64,000 bases of DNA from Rhynchopus sp. YZ270_cl-10 (GCA_964035575.1 OZ037844.1:124001-188000); one strand, 5' to 3'; shown: positions 32,266 through 42,772, counted from the stretch's first letter. A program made the numbers and translations. The notes: a model not told the origin generated them from the sequence alone.

Positions 32266-33354
32266 TCAAGGCCGATGCGAGATGTCAACAATCTCAACAC
32301 CCTCGTCCCTGCCGTACATCACCGCATCACCACAGCTGCTCACTGCAAGACCGAAATTGCTCTCGGCAACCTCAAGGTGCACGAGCTTCTGCCATGTTGA
32401 GATGGACCACACGCACAATTTTTTGGAAAAGTAGGCAGCAACAATGTCGTTGGACACAGCAACATCAGTCCACCTGCTTTCTGAGACGTCTTCAAATACA
32501 CATTCACCTGTTGCAATGTTCCAGACACGCACATGTGTGTTGCTACACGCTGAAATGAAACGCTGATTCGGTGTCAGTGCCACATAATTTACATTCAAAG
32601 GGCACGCCAGAACAAGCACCTCCACCCCTGTCGTGTAGTCCCAGATGGTAACTACGTTGCTGCTCTGCGCAAACATCGCCACCTTGTCGCCTGCCACAAC
32701 CATCACACAGCACCTCACAATGTGGTCCCATTCATGCACAACAACGCCTGTTGCAATGTCCCACACCTGCAAACCCTTGTTTTTGCATCCCGACAACAGC
32801 TTTGTTCCACAGGGTGACCATGCCGTGCCCCACCTCTCATCACCTGCATCTCCAAAGGAGTGCTTCAATGTACCCGTATTCACGTTATGAACTTCGGCGC
32901 ACTCCAGGCTCTCGTTGACAGATGATATCCACTGACTGCACGGTGAGAAGGATGGGGAGGAAAACGGTTCGGCAGGGAAGTAACACAAGCTCTCATGTGT
33001 TCTTGTGTCGAAGATGGACACACCATTCTCCTGACACATCACTGCAAGGTACCTGTCACACGGGGAGAGTGTGAGGGAGTAAGTCTCACTCAAACCTCGT
33101 ATCACCCCAGGAGTGATGTTGGCACCAGTGTAGTACAGCTCAACGGCACATCCCTCATCCATCTCCGTGTCGCAGATGCGCAAGTCGTCGTTGCCGATGT
33201 CGCCACCGCCTCTCATCCGCACACCAACATGCCGAGCACGAGGCACGCCAAGCTCCGCAACAATCTTCCCCTTCACCTGTGCAAGGGTGGCGTTCCCGTC
33301 CACTTCTATCACACAGCTTGCAGACTCGAAGTGTCCTGTGATGTCCATGTTCAA
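32266..33354 (-). CDS. Ubiquitin-like/WD40 propeller protein 1
   Basis: 362 residues, first from the left in the six-gene array. Residues 1-75 (MDITGHFESASCVIEVDGNA to GCAVELYYTG) have ubiquitin-like strand and helix spacing: two strands, a helix LAQVKGKIVAELGVP, the strand VGVRMRGGG, and a final strand. This fold call is inference. Residues 80-362 hold seven WD40-type units: SPCDRYLAV, SPCSQWISSV, SPCGTKLLSGCKNKGLQVWD, VTIWDYTTG, TPNQRFISAC with VRVWNIATG, VSNDIVAAY with LCVWSIST, and SSCGDAVMYG. Unlike its sisters it ends HRP and has STWQKLVHLEVAESN in blade six. It is probably a protein-binding adaptor. The upstream DNA has a conserved pyrimidine-rich acceptor. Confidence 0.85.
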   Translation of the reverse strand: MNMDITGHFESASCVIEVDGNATLAQVKGKIVAELGVPRARHVGVRMRGGGDIGNDDLRICDTEMDEGCAVELYYTGANITPGVIRGLSETYSLTLSPCDRYLAVMCQENGVSIFDTRTHESLCYFPAEPFSSPSFSPCSQWISSVNESLECAEVHNVNTGTLKHSFGDAGDERWGTAWSPCGTKLLSGCKNKGLQVWDIATGVVVHEWDHIVRCCVMVVAGDKVAMFAQSSNVVTIWDYTTGVEVLVLACPLNVNYVALTPNQRFISACSNTHVRVWNIATGECVFEDVSESRWTDVAVSNDIVAAYFSKKLCVWSISTWQKLVHLEVAESNFGLAVSSCGDAVMYGRDEGVEIVDISHRP

Positions 33355-33425
33355 AGGGTAACTCTGTTCTGTGGGACTGGTGTGTGGGGAGGACAGAGAA
33401 GAGGGGTGGTGTGAAGGAAACGGGG
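33355..33425 (-). promoter_or_regulatory. Conserved pyrimidine tract and acceptor
   Basis: On the coding strand CCCCTCTTCTCTGTCCTCCC is followed by CACACACCAG, TCCCACAG and then, 20 bases later, the ATG. The same arrangement stands before all six propeller genes (34587.., 36001.., 37760.., 39635.., 41053..). Conservation over a non-coding leader suggests a shared splice-leader acceptor. Confidence 0.5.
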
Positions 33426-33497
33426 TAAGCTTTCATTTGCAAACAAGAGAGATAACACCTCACACAGTTAGAAGTCCAGATCTACGTGGAAGTGGGT

Positions 33498-34586
33498 TCA
33501 GGACAGGTGTGAGATGTCAACGATCTCAACACCGTTACTCCCAGCGTACATGAGGACACCACCACAGCTGCTGATGGCAAGACCACAAGAATGGTTGCTC
33601 TCACATTCACGGTGCAGCAGTCGGTCTCCAGTTGAAATGGACCACACGCTAACATATGAAGAAGACTGGGCAGCAACAATGTCGTTGGACACAGCAACAT
33701 CAGTCCAGTAGCCTTCTGAGACGTCTTCAAATACACATTCACTTGTTGCAATGTTCCAGACACGGACGCAGTTGGTGCAACACGCTGCAATGAAACGCTG
33801 GTTTGGTGTCAGTGCCACATAACGAACACAAGAAAGGCATGTCAGAACAAGCACCTCCACCCCTGTCGTGTAGTCCCAGATAGTGACGTCTTTGCTGTTT
33901 CTGCCAAACATCGCCACCCTGTTGCCTGCCACAACCATCACGTAGTCGCTGTCCACAATGTGGTCCCATTCATGCACAACAACGCCTGTTGCAATGTCCC
34001 ACACCTGCAAACCCTTGTTTTTGCATCCCGACAACAGCTTTGTTCCACATGGTGACCATGCCTTGGTATACCTTTCATCACCTTCATCTCCAAAGGAGTG
34101 CTTCAATGCACCTGTCTTCACGTCATGAACTTCGGCATACTGCGCGTCCTTGTTGACAGATGAGATCCATTGACTGCACGGTGAGAATGCTGCGGCACTG
34201 GTAAATGCAGGGAAGCGGCACAGACGCTCATGTGTTCTTGTGTCGAAGACAGACATATGCTCCTCAGTCGACGACATCACTGCAAGGTGCCTGTCACACG
34301 GGGAGAGTGTGAGGGAGTAAGTCGCACTCGTGCCTGGTAGCACTCCAGGAGCGATGTTGGCACCAGTGTAGTACAGCTCAACGGCACATCCCTCATCCAT
34401 CTCCGTGTCGCAGATGCGCAAGTTGTCGTTGCCGATGTCGCCACCGCCTCTCATCCGCACACCAACATGCCGAGCACGAGGCACGCCAAGCTCCGCAACA
34501 AGCTTCCCCTTCACCTGTGCAAGGGTGGAGCTCCCGTCCACTTCTATCACACAGCTTGCAGACTCGAAGTGTCCTGTGATGTCCAT
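33498..34586 (-). CDS. Ubiquitin-like/WD40 propeller protein 2
   Basis: 362 residues from the MDITGH start at 34586. The frame extends further upstream, but the family start is conserved in all six copies. The N-terminal 75 residues differ from protein 1 only at a few sites (SSTLAQVKGKLVAEL). The propeller is distinctive in blade one (VLPGTSATYSLT, SSTEEHMSVFDTRTHERLCR) and in blade four (YVMVVAGNRVAMFGRNSKDV). Seven units as in the sisters. It has the least similar upper blades of the array, so it is probably an older duplicate. Confidence 0.85.
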   Translation of the reverse strand: MDITGHFESASCVIEVDGSSTLAQVKGKLVAELGVPRARHVGVRMRGGGDIGNDNLRICDTEMDEGCAVELYYTGANIAPGVLPGTSATYSLTLSPCDRHLAVMSSTEEHMSVFDTRTHERLCRFPAFTSAAAFSPCSQWISSVNKDAQYAEVHDVKTGALKHSFGDEGDERYTKAWSPCGTKLLSGCKNKGLQVWDIATGVVVHEWDHIVDSDYVMVVAGNRVAMFGRNSKDVTIWDYTTGVEVLVLTCLSCVRYVALTPNQRFIAACCTNCVRVWNIATSECVFEDVSEGYWTDVAVSNDIVAAQSSSYVSVWSISTGDRLLHRECESNHSCGLAISSCGGVLMYAGSNGVEIVDISHLS

Positions 34587-34914
34587 GTTCAAAGGGTAAC
34601 TCTGTTCTGTGGGACTGGTGTGTGGGGAGGACAGAGAAGAGGGGTGGTGAAGGAAACGATATGTGTTCATTTGCAAAAACAAGAGAGATAACACCACACA
34701 CAGTTAGAGGTCCTCCCACCTTCCCACCCCAAGACGGGTAGTTGTGCTTCGCGTGTGCAAAAGCCACGAATGTCGCAGTCTCCATTGACAACCCACTCCC
34801 ACAACGAGAGACATGTGCATCTATCTTCACGTATCTTCCTGCGCGGAGTTACCCAGGCAAGGTGCAGGAAAGGGAAGCAAAGTTAGATGGCACCTTTCTG
34901 TTGTGGAAATGGGT
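34587..34914. repeat. Conserved propeller-gene spacer
   Basis: 34710..34914 recurs at 36475..36673 and 39770..39963 with only scattered changes (GGGTAGTTGTGCTTCGCGTG, GCAGTCTCCATTGACAACCC, CGCGGAGTTACCCAGGCAAG); 41165..41215 keeps only its first part. It carries no gene. It contains the downstream flank of one copy and the upstream flank of the next. Confidence 0.7.
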
Positions 34915-36000
34915 TCAAGACAGGTGTGAGATGTCAACAATCTCAACACCCTTATCCACTCCATACATCAGCACACCACCACAGCTGCTGAGCGCAAGAC
35001 CGCAAGAATCGCTGTCGTCACATGAACGATGCAGCAGTTGCTTCCCTGTTGAAATGGACCACACGCACAAGGTATCAGAAATGTAGGCAGCAACAATGTC
35101 GTTGGACACAGCAACATCAAAACACCTGTTTTCTGAGACGTTTTCAAATACACATTCGCCTGTTTCGATGTTCCAGACACGCATAATTTTGTGGCAATAC
35201 GCTGCAATGAAACGCTGGGTTGGTGACAGTGCTACAGAACCAATACCAGAAGGGGTCGTAAGAACAAGCACCTTCACCCCTGTCGTGTAGTCCCAGATGG
35301 TGATATCTTTGCTGTAATCTCCCAACATCGCCACTCTGTCGCCTGCCACAACCATCACGTGCTTGCACTTCACAATGTGGTCCCATTCATGCACAACAAC
35401 GCCTGTTGCAATGTCCCACACCTGCAAACCCTTGTTTTTGCATCCCGACAACAGCTTTGTTCCACATGGTGACCATGCCGTGGCTCTCTTATGATCACCT
35501 GCATCCCCAAAGGAGCGCGTTAATGCACCTGTCTTCACGTCATGAACTTCAGCACAGTCCATGTTCCTGTTGATACATGAGATCCACTCACCGCACGGTG
35601 AGAATGTTGGGATGGAATTACACAAGCAAGGGAAGACGCACAGACGCTCATGTGTTCTTGTGTCGAAGATGGACAGACCACCCCTATTCCACATCACTGC
35701 AAGGTACCTGTCACACGGGGAGAGTGTGACGAAGAATGTGTCCTCCGAACCTCGTATCACCCCAGGAGTGATGTTGGCACCAGTGTAGTACAGCTCAACG
35801 GCACATCCCTCATCCATCTCCGTGTCGCAGATGCGCAAGTCGTCGTTGCCGATGTCGCCACCGCCTCTCATCCGCACACCAACATGCCGAGCACGAGGCA
35901 CGCCAAGCTCCGCAACAAGCTTCCCCACCTGTGCAAGGGTGGCGTTCCCGTCCACTTCTATCACACAGCTTGCAGACTCGAAGTGTCCTGTGATGTCCAT
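34915..36000 (-). CDS. Ubiquitin-like/WD40 propeller protein 3
   Basis: 361 residues. It lacks one lysine in the head (LAQVGKLVAEL, where the others have LAQVKGKLVAEL), an in-frame 3-base loss. The propeller carries the variants VIRGSEDTFFVTLSPCDRYL, FPCLCNSIPTFSPCGEWISC, RSFGDAGDHKRATAWSPCG and LTTPSGIGSVALSPTQRFIA. It is almost identical to protein 6 (39964..41052) over the whole propeller and into the 3' flank, so these two separated very recently or were homogenised by gene conversion although two other genes lie between them. Confidence 0.85.
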   Translation of the reverse strand: MDITGHFESASCVIEVDGNATLAQVGKLVAELGVPRARHVGVRMRGGGDIGNDDLRICDTEMDEGCAVELYYTGANITPGVIRGSEDTFFVTLSPCDRYLAVMWNRGGLSIFDTRTHERLCVFPCLCNSIPTFSPCGEWISCINRNMDCAEVHDVKTGALTRSFGDAGDHKRATAWSPCGTKLLSGCKNKGLQVWDIATGVVVHEWDHIVKCKHVMVVAGDRVAMLGDYSKDITIWDYTTGVKVLVLTTPSGIGSVALSPTQRFIAAYCHKIMRVWNIETGECVFENVSENRCFDVAVSNDIVAAYISDTLCVWSISTGKQLLHRSCDDSDSCGLALSSCGGVLMYGVDKGVEIVDISHLS

Positions 36001-36673
36001 GTTCAAAGGGTAACTCTGTTCTGTGGGACTGGTGTGTGGGGAGGACAGAGAAGAGGGGTGGGGTGGTGAGAAGGAAGCAGGGTAAGTTGTCATTTTTTTA
36101 TAATCCCTTTGTAAAACAACATTGTTTTGTTCTACCTTTTTGCTTTCAATATTTTTTATCCATTTACTTTTTTGTTGTTTGGGAGACACGCCCCACGTGT
36201 CGGTTCTGTGGAAAAACCCAGCACGGAACCACCTGTGTGCTGCCCCTTTTCATGTCTATCCATGGAAACTGTATCACAAGTGATACCGGGGGGAAAAGTT
36301 TGTAAAGTGCGGAAGACGCAAAATAAACTCGCGAACGAAAAAAGTGAAGTGGTGGTAATGGGGAGAATAAAACATTATGAAAAAATCTCCACTCTCATTC
36401 CGCAAGCTTCATTTCCGTTTTGGTTTTCTCCTCATAAAAAAATAAGAGAGATAACACCACACACAGTCAGAGGTCCACCTTCCCACCCCAACACGGGTAG
36501 TTGTGCTTCGCGTGTGCAAAAGCCACGAATGTCGCAGTCTCCATTGACAACCCACTCCCACAACGAGAGACATGTGCATCTATCTTCACGTATCTTCCTG
36601 CGCGGAGTTACCCAGGCAAGGTGCAGGAAAGGGAAGCAAAGTTAGATGGCACCTTTCTGTTGTGGAAATGGGT
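36001..36673. repeat. Spacer with inserted dispersed repeat
   Basis: 36245..36440 is a copy of the repeat family found inside the foldback element (5524..5768), with GTGATACCGGGG and GAATAAAACATTATGAAAAA. 36475..36673 is the conserved propeller-gene spacer. No gene is seen. Confidence 0.6.
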
Positions 36674-37759
36674 TCAAGACAGGTGTGAGATGTCAACAAT
36701 CTCAACACCCTTATCCACTCCATACATCAGCACACCACCACAGTTGCTGAGCGCAAGACCGCAAGAATGGTTGTTCTCACACGTACGATGCAAGAGTTGC
36801 TTCCCTGTTGAGATGGACCACAGGCACAACACATCAGAAGAGTAGGCAGCAACAGTGTCGTTGGACACAGCAACTTCGGTCCAGCCATTTTCTGAGACGT
36901 CTTCAAATACACATTCACCTGTTGCAATGTTCCAGACACGCACACAGATGCCCGTACAGGCTGCAATGAAACGCTGGTTTGGTGTCAGCGCCACATAAAT
37001 AACATCCAAAGGGCATGCCAGAACAAGCACCTCCACCCCTGTCGTGTAGTACCAGATGGTGACTACGTTGCTGCTCTGCGCAAACATTGCCACCTTGTCG
37101 CCTGCCACAACCATCACATAGCACCTCGCAATGTGGTCCCATTCATGCACAACAACGCCTGTTGCAATGTCCCACACCTGCAAACCCTTGTTTTTGCATC
37201 CCGACAACAGCTTTGTTCCACAGGGTGACCATGCCGTGCCCCACCTCTCATCACCTTCATCTCCAAAGGAGTGCTTCAATGCACCTGTCTTCACGTCATG
37301 AACTTCGGCATACTGCGTGTCCTTGTTGACAGATGATATCCACTGACTGCACGGTGAGAACAATGGAGCAGAACACTTCTGTGCAGGGAAGCTGCACAGA
37401 AGGTCCTGTGTCTCCGTATCGAAGATGGACACATTGTTCAGGCGATGCGTCACTGCAAGGTACCTGTCACACGGGGAGAGTGTCAGGAAATTTGTCTTAT
37501 CCGAACGTGGTATCACCCCAGGAGTGATGTTGGCACCAGTGTAGTACAGCTCAACGGCACATCCCTCATCCATCTCCGTGTCGCAGATGCGCAAGTCGTC
37601 GTTGCCGATGTCGCCACCGCCTCTCATCCGCACACCAACATGCCGAGCACGTGGCACGCCAAGCTCCGCAACAAGCTTCCCCTTCACCTGTGCAAGGGTG
37701 GCGTTCCCGTCCACTTCTATCACACAGCTTGCAGACTCGAAGTGTCCTGTGATGTCCAT
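36674..37759 (-). CDS. Ubiquitin-like/WD40 propeller protein 4
   Basis: 361 residues, same head as the sisters. Blade one is unique (VIPRSDKTNFLTLSPCDRYL, HRLNNVSIFDTETQDLLC), while blade four (VAMFAQSSNVVTIWYYTTGV) matches protein 1 except for W-Y in place of W-D. The C-terminal blade matches proteins 3 and 6 (VLMYGVDKGVEIVDISHLS). The mixture of segments from different sisters suggests recombination within the array. Confidence 0.85.
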   Translation of the reverse strand: MDITGHFESASCVIEVDGNATLAQVKGKLVAELGVPRARHVGVRMRGGGDIGNDDLRICDTEMDEGCAVELYYTGANITPGVIPRSDKTNFLTLSPCDRYLAVTHRLNNVSIFDTETQDLLCSFPAQKCSAPLFSPCSQWISSVNKDTQYAEVHDVKTGALKHSFGDEGDERWGTAWSPCGTKLLSGCKNKGLQVWDIATGVVVHEWDHIARCYVMVVAGDKVAMFAQSSNVVTIWYYTTGVEVLVLACPLDVIYVALTPNQRFIAACTGICVRVWNIATGECVFEDVSENGWTEVAVSNDTVAAYSSDVLCLWSISTGKQLLHRTCENNHSCGLALSNCGGVLMYGVDKGVEIVDISHLS

Positions 37760-38557
37760 GTTCAGGGGAGGTAAATCTGTTCTGTGGGACTGGTGTGTGG
37801 GGAGGACAGAGAAGAGGGGTGGGGTGGTGTTTGTGAAGGAAACAAAGATTTGTCATTTGCAATTTTATTTGTCCCTTTTGTCAAAATCTCTTTGTTGTGT
37901 ATGTTTCCTGCACTTCTTATTCTCTTCTTGTACTTTCTACCAACACAATGTCGTTATGAAACGCACGATGCACCACTTGACATAGATCCCCTTATACATC
38001 GGAAGGCAGACAGCAGCAGTATCGCGCAACATCAACACATTGCCTTCTGAGACAGGCACATGCCACACCCTCGAGAGCTTGAGTTCGTCATTTTGACAGA
38101 TGTGGTGTTCCCTGAGTATGGCACAATGATTACACATGAAGTAAACATGGACGACGTCCGTAACCTACAAGGCAGGCTGTACCTCTGACAGGACTGTGAA
38201 GAGATGTTGATGCGGGAAATGGTGACTTCGGCGTAAGAACTTAGATTGTTTGGTGATTGTGGTGCAGAATACGAAGGGTTGCAGGCAAGTTGGCGGTGCT
38301 CTGCGTAAGAAGAGCATTTGAGAAGAGGATGTTCGAACCTGTCGCATATTCGCAGCATTCGCCGAAGAAAGAACCAACCTTGCCCCCACCACTACCTTGT
38401 CAAAGCAAGTCGTCCTAACAAGTGTAGTGATCAGCTAAGCTAATTAGAAACGCAAAAAGCACTGGCTCGAGAGTCAGCGTATGTTTGTAGTATGATGTCC
38501 ATAAGGTGAACAGTATTGCTGACAACTGCGATCGTGCTTTGCTATGTGGAAGTGGGT
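37760..38557. other. Long spacer between propeller genes 4 and 5
   Basis: 37862..37940 resembles the left part of the 5375..5768 repeat. 38000..38400 has open frames on the minus strand (RICDRFEHPLLKCSSYAEHR) but no recognisable domain and no good start. 38395..38545 is the duplicated gene flank also found at 32158..32265. Confidence 0.45.
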
Positions 38558-39634
38558 TCACGACAGGTGTGTGATGTCAACAATCTCCACACCCTCATCC
38601 ACTACGTACATCAGCACACCACCACAGCTGCTGAGCGCAACACCGAGTATTACCCGTTCCTCAAATTCACGGCATAACAGTTGTTCCCCTGTTGAAATGG
38701 ACCACACGCACAACGCATCCACAGCGTAGGCAGCAACAATGTCGTTGGACACAGCAACATCAGTCCATGTGTTTTCTGAGACGTCTTCAAATACACATTC
38801 ACCTGTTGCAATGTTCCAGACACGCACAGATTGGATGCAACACGCTGCAATGAAACGCTGGTTTGGTGTCAGTGCCACATAATTAACACAACAAGGGCAT
38901 GTCAGAACAAGCACCTCCACCCCTGTCGTGTAGTCCCAGATGGTGAGTAGTTTGCTGCCAGACATTGCCACCCTGTTGCCTGTTGCAAGCAGAACGTAGC
39001 ACTCCACAATGTGGTCCCATTCATGCACAAGAACACCCGTTGCAATGTCCCACACCTGCAAACCCTTGTTCCTGCATCCCGACAACAGCTTTGTTCCACA
39101 GGGTGACCATGCCGTGGTCTTCCTATGGTCACCTGCATCTCCAAAGGAGTACGTTAATGCACCTGTCTTCACGTCATGAACTTCGGCGCACTCCAGGTTT
39201 TCGTTCACGCATGCGATCCACTTACTGCACGGCGAGAAGGATGGGACATAACTATACTCGCAAGGGAAGCTGCACAAACTCTCATGTGTTTCCGTGCCGA
39301 AGATGGACACACCATTCTCATGCATCACTGCAAGGTACCTGTCACACGGGGAGAGTGTGAGGGAGCAGGTCTCATCCGAACGTGGTATCACCCCAGGAAC
39401 GATGTTGGCACCAGTGTAGTACAGCTCAACGGCACATCCCTCATACATTTCCGTGTCGCAGATGCGCAAGTCGTCGTTGCCGATGTCGCCACCGCCTTTC
39501 ATCCGCACACCAACATGCCGAGCACGTGGCACGCCAAGCTCCGCAACAAGCTTCCCCTTCACCTGTGCAAGGGTGGAGCTCCCGTCCACTTCTATCACAC
39601 AGCTTGCAGACTCGAAGTGTCCTGTGATGTCCAT
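38558..39634 (-). CDS. Ubiquitin-like/WD40 propeller protein 5
   Basis: 358 residues. The head has MKGGGDIGNDDLRICDTEMY where the others have R and D at the first and last variable sites. Blade four is shortened (CYVLLATGNRVAMSGSKLLT), accounting for its smaller size. Blade six (STGEQLLCREFEERVILGVA) is unique. The array's WDIATGV blade is kept. It ends DITHLS where the sisters have DISHLS. The intact frame across such differences argues for a functional diverged copy. Confidence 0.85.
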   Translation of the reverse strand: MDITGHFESASCVIEVDGSSTLAQVKGKLVAELGVPRARHVGVRMKGGGDIGNDDLRICDTEMYEGCAVELYYTGANIVPGVIPRSDETCSLTLSPCDRYLAVMHENGVSIFGTETHESLCSFPCEYSYVPSFSPCSKWIACVNENLECAEVHDVKTGALTYSFGDAGDHRKTTAWSPCGTKLLSGCRNKGLQVWDIATGVLVHEWDHIVECYVLLATGNRVAMSGSKLLTIWDYTTGVEVLVLTCPCCVNYVALTPNQRFIAACCIQSVRVWNIATGECVFEDVSENTWTDVAVSNDIVAAYAVDALCVWSISTGEQLLCREFEERVILGVALSSCGGVLMYVVDEGVEIVDITHLS

Positions 39635-39963
39635 GTTCAGGGGAGTAACTCTGTTCTGTGGGACAGGTGTGTGGGGAGGACAGAGAAGAGGGGTGGGGTG
39701 GTGTGAAGGAAACAGGGTAAGTTTTCATTTGCAAAAATAAGAGAGATAACACCTCGCCCAGTTAGAGGTCCTCCCACCTTCCCACCCCAAGACGGGTAGT
39801 TGTGCTTCGCGTGTGCAAAAGCCAGCAATGGCGCAGCCAACCCACTCCCCCAATGAGGTGTTTGTGCATCTATCTTTACGTATCTTCCTGCGCGGAGTTA
39901 CCCAGGCAAGGTGCAGGAAAGGGAAGCAAAGTTAGATGGCACCTTTCTGTTGTGGAAATGGGT
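39635..39963. repeat. Conserved propeller-gene spacer
   Basis: A third copy of the spacer seen at 34587..34914, with a small deletion near 39830 (the GTCTCCATTGAC portion is missing). No gene is seen. Confidence 0.65.
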
Positions 39964-41052
39964 TCAAGACAGGTGTGAGATGTCAACAATCTCAACACCC
40001 TTATCCACTCCGTACATCAGCACACCACCACAGCTGCTGAGCGCAAGACCGCAAGAATCGCTGTCGTCACATGAACGACGGAGAAGTTGCTTCCCTGTTG
40101 AAATGGACCACACGCACAAGGTATCAGAAATGTAGGCAGCAACAATGTCGTTGGACACAGCAACATCAAAACACCTGTTTTCTGAGACGTTTTCAAATAC
40201 ACATTCGCCTGTTTCGATGTTCCAGACACGCATAATTTTGTGGCAATACGCTGCAATGAAACGCTGGGTTGGTGACAGTGCTACAGAACCAATACCAGAA
40301 GGGGTCGTAAGAACAAGCACCTTCACCCCTGTCGTGTAGTCCCAGATGGTGATATCTTTGCTGTAATCTCCCAACATCGCCACTCTGTCGCCTGCCACAA
40401 CCATCACGTGCTTGCACTTCACAATGTGGTCCCATTCATGCACAACAACGCCTGTTGCAATGTCCCACACCTGCAAACCCTTGTTTTTGCATCCCGACAA
40501 CAGCTTTGTTCCACATGGTGACCATGCCGTGGCTCTCTTATGATCACCTGCATCCCCAAAGGAGCGCGTTAATGCACCTGTCTTCACGTCATGAACTTCA
40601 GCACAGTCCATGTTCCTGTTGATACATGAGATCCACTCACCGCACGGTGAGAATGCTGGGATGGAACTACACAAGCAAGGGAAGACGCACAGACGCTCAT
40701 GTGTTTCCGTGTCGAAGATGGACAGACCCCCGCTATTCCATATCACTGCAAGGTACCTGTCACACGGGGAGAGTGTGACGAAGAATGTGTCCTCCGAACC
40801 TCGTATCACCCCAGGAACGATGTTGGCACCAGTGTAGTACAGCTCAACGGCACATCCCTCATCCATCTCCGTGTCGCAGATGCGCAAGTCGTCGTTGCCG
40901 ATGTCGCCACCGCCTCTCATCCGCACACCAACATGCCGAGCACGTGGCACGCCAAGCTCCGCAACAAGCTTCCCCTTCACCTGTGCAAGGGTGGCGTTCC
41001 CGTCCACTTCTATCACACAGCTTGCAGACTCGAAGTGTCCTGTGATGTCCAT
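39964..41052 (-). CDS. Ubiquitin-like/WD40 propeller protein 6
   Basis: 362 residues from MDITGH at 41052. The propeller is nearly identical to protein 3, differing at a few positions (CLCSSIPAFSPCGEWISC, KQLLRRSCDDSDSC), but the head has the normal lysine. It is the most upstream gene of the array. The DNA beyond 41215 no longer matches the family spacer, marking the array's edge. Confidence 0.85.
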   Translation of the reverse strand: MDITGHFESASCVIEVDGNATLAQVKGKLVAELGVPRARHVGVRMRGGGDIGNDDLRICDTEMDEGCAVELYYTGANIVPGVIRGSEDTFFVTLSPCDRYLAVIWNSGGLSIFDTETHERLCVFPCLCSSIPAFSPCGEWISCINRNMDCAEVHDVKTGALTRSFGDAGDHKRATAWSPCGTKLLSGCKNKGLQVWDIATGVVVHEWDHIVKCKHVMVVAGDRVAMLGDYSKDITIWDYTTGVKVLVLTTPSGIGSVALSPTQRFIAAYCHKIMRVWNIETGECVFENVSENRCFDVAVSNDIVAAYISDTLCVWSISTGKQLLRRSCDDSDSCGLALSSCGGVLMYGVDKGVEIVDISHLS

Positions 41053-42772
41053 GTTCAAAGGGTAACTCTGTTCTGTGGGACTGGTGTGTGGGGAGGACAG
41101 AGAAGAGGGGTGGGGTGGTGTTTGTGAATTCTTAAGGAAACAAAGATTTGCCATTTGCATAGAGAGACTCTTCCCACTTTCCCATGCCATGATGGGTAGT
41201 TGTGCTTCGCGTGTACAGCCAGAATGGTACGGTCCTCCGTACACGACGACACTACCGCAGATGGTCTTGACAAAAGAAAGTCATTCTCAAGTCCACCTGC
41301 AGCAGTTTTGTTGCTCCGCCGTGGGATGGAAGAGTGGAAGTTGTGCAAAAAACGCATCACCTTACAAGGTAGACGAAGAAAATGAGGTGCAAAAAAGATG
41401 AGAAAAAAAAAGTTGAAAATATGTATCTGTTGGAATAAAAAGGGGGCTTTTTTTATATATAAAAACTTAAATATGACACGGTCCGTGGGGGGTTGCTGGA
41501 CACCCATATTACTTAAAAGCTTAAAAACAGTAGTTACGTTTTTTTATGATACCCAGTATTTTTTTTTTAAATATATTTGCATCGAGATACTTCTGATAGG
41601 GGAATAGAGCTACTCAATTTTGTAAGGGGGGAAAAATAGCCCCATCAGAGCCTTCAGGATTTTGCTCTTTAAACATTCCCTCCTACGTGAACAGTGAGTA
41701 GTTTGCGTGAAGAGAGGCACTCATACGTAGAGGATACACACAGAAGAAGAGGCAGAGGTGAACGTCTTCCAGCACATCACCCCAGTATTGAGGTTCTCCA
41801 CTTCTCGAGGCCTCCGTCGGCACGGACAGATGGCGAAAAATACCCTCAAAAAGAGTGAATGTTTTTTTTTTCTATTGTCGAAACCTCTCGGAGTTATATT
41901 TTTGTCTCAGAAAAAAAAATCAAGAAAAAAAAGTTCGTAAGATGCATCCTTAGATTGTCACCCAAAAAAAAAAACCCCCCCCATTTTTTACGCAACCCCA
42001 TAACCGGAAGGGTTGCCTCTGTTGCCCTTCCTTCGTTGTCTTATATTACCGCCCCATACCCCACCATTTTTGCTTATTGTATTGTATGACACTAATCATT
42101 GAGCTGAAAAGTGCAAATTAAAAAAAAAGGCGTCAGCAAAACACCACCAAACAAATCGCAGCCCGAAACAGTACACGGACAGAACAACCCTTCCCCAGCA
42201 AATTGGTGGTGAGCATGCACCCATCTTTTTGTTGAAAACTTTGTTGGATTAAGTGTAGACACCCGAGGATGAACTCCACCATTTATTCCTTCTTTTTTTT
42301 GAAAAACAATTTACGGTTACCTGCATCTTACTGTTCAGGAACACACCGCCTGCAACGTGTTCTTAGTAACACGATTCCCCCCCCCCCCCCCCTTCACTAA
42401 AAACCTACCCGTTTACATAACTTTTTTTGATAAAAAAAAATCGAAAAAAATTATAGAAAAAATGCAATAAAAAACTCCCCTTTTTTTTGACGAAGCTATT
42501 GTGCCTATTACTTTTGAGGAGAATGTGGGAAGGGGAACATTCTTATTATTTACCCCCCCCATTACATCAGGTGTCGAAAACTAACAAAAAAAACAAAAAT
42601 CCCTCAGCAGGGCTCTCTACCCCCCCTGTCTGCCTGTTTGCATCGCATCCTCATCAGCACTACACGAAAGCATCCGACCGTTTTTATTTTATTTTTGGAG
42701 TCAACACCGCAGGAGAACTCTTACCCTCAGTGAAAAAGTAAAAAAAAAAAAAAGAGAGAGAAAAAAAAAAAA
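41053..42772. other. Spacer beyond the WD40 array
   Basis: 41053..41215 is the family upstream flank. 41640..41700 resembles the last exon of the CID gene (see findings). 42238..42290 is a GTGTAGACACC-family repeat. 42378..42393 is a C tract of about 16. The remaining AT-rich sequence shows no gene. Confidence 0.45.

Noticed and set aside
37566-41127. Short frames on both strands repeated in every propeller gene
   Set aside because: They recur only because the underlying genes are near-identical and GC-rich; the WD40 frame alone is conserved at the protein level.
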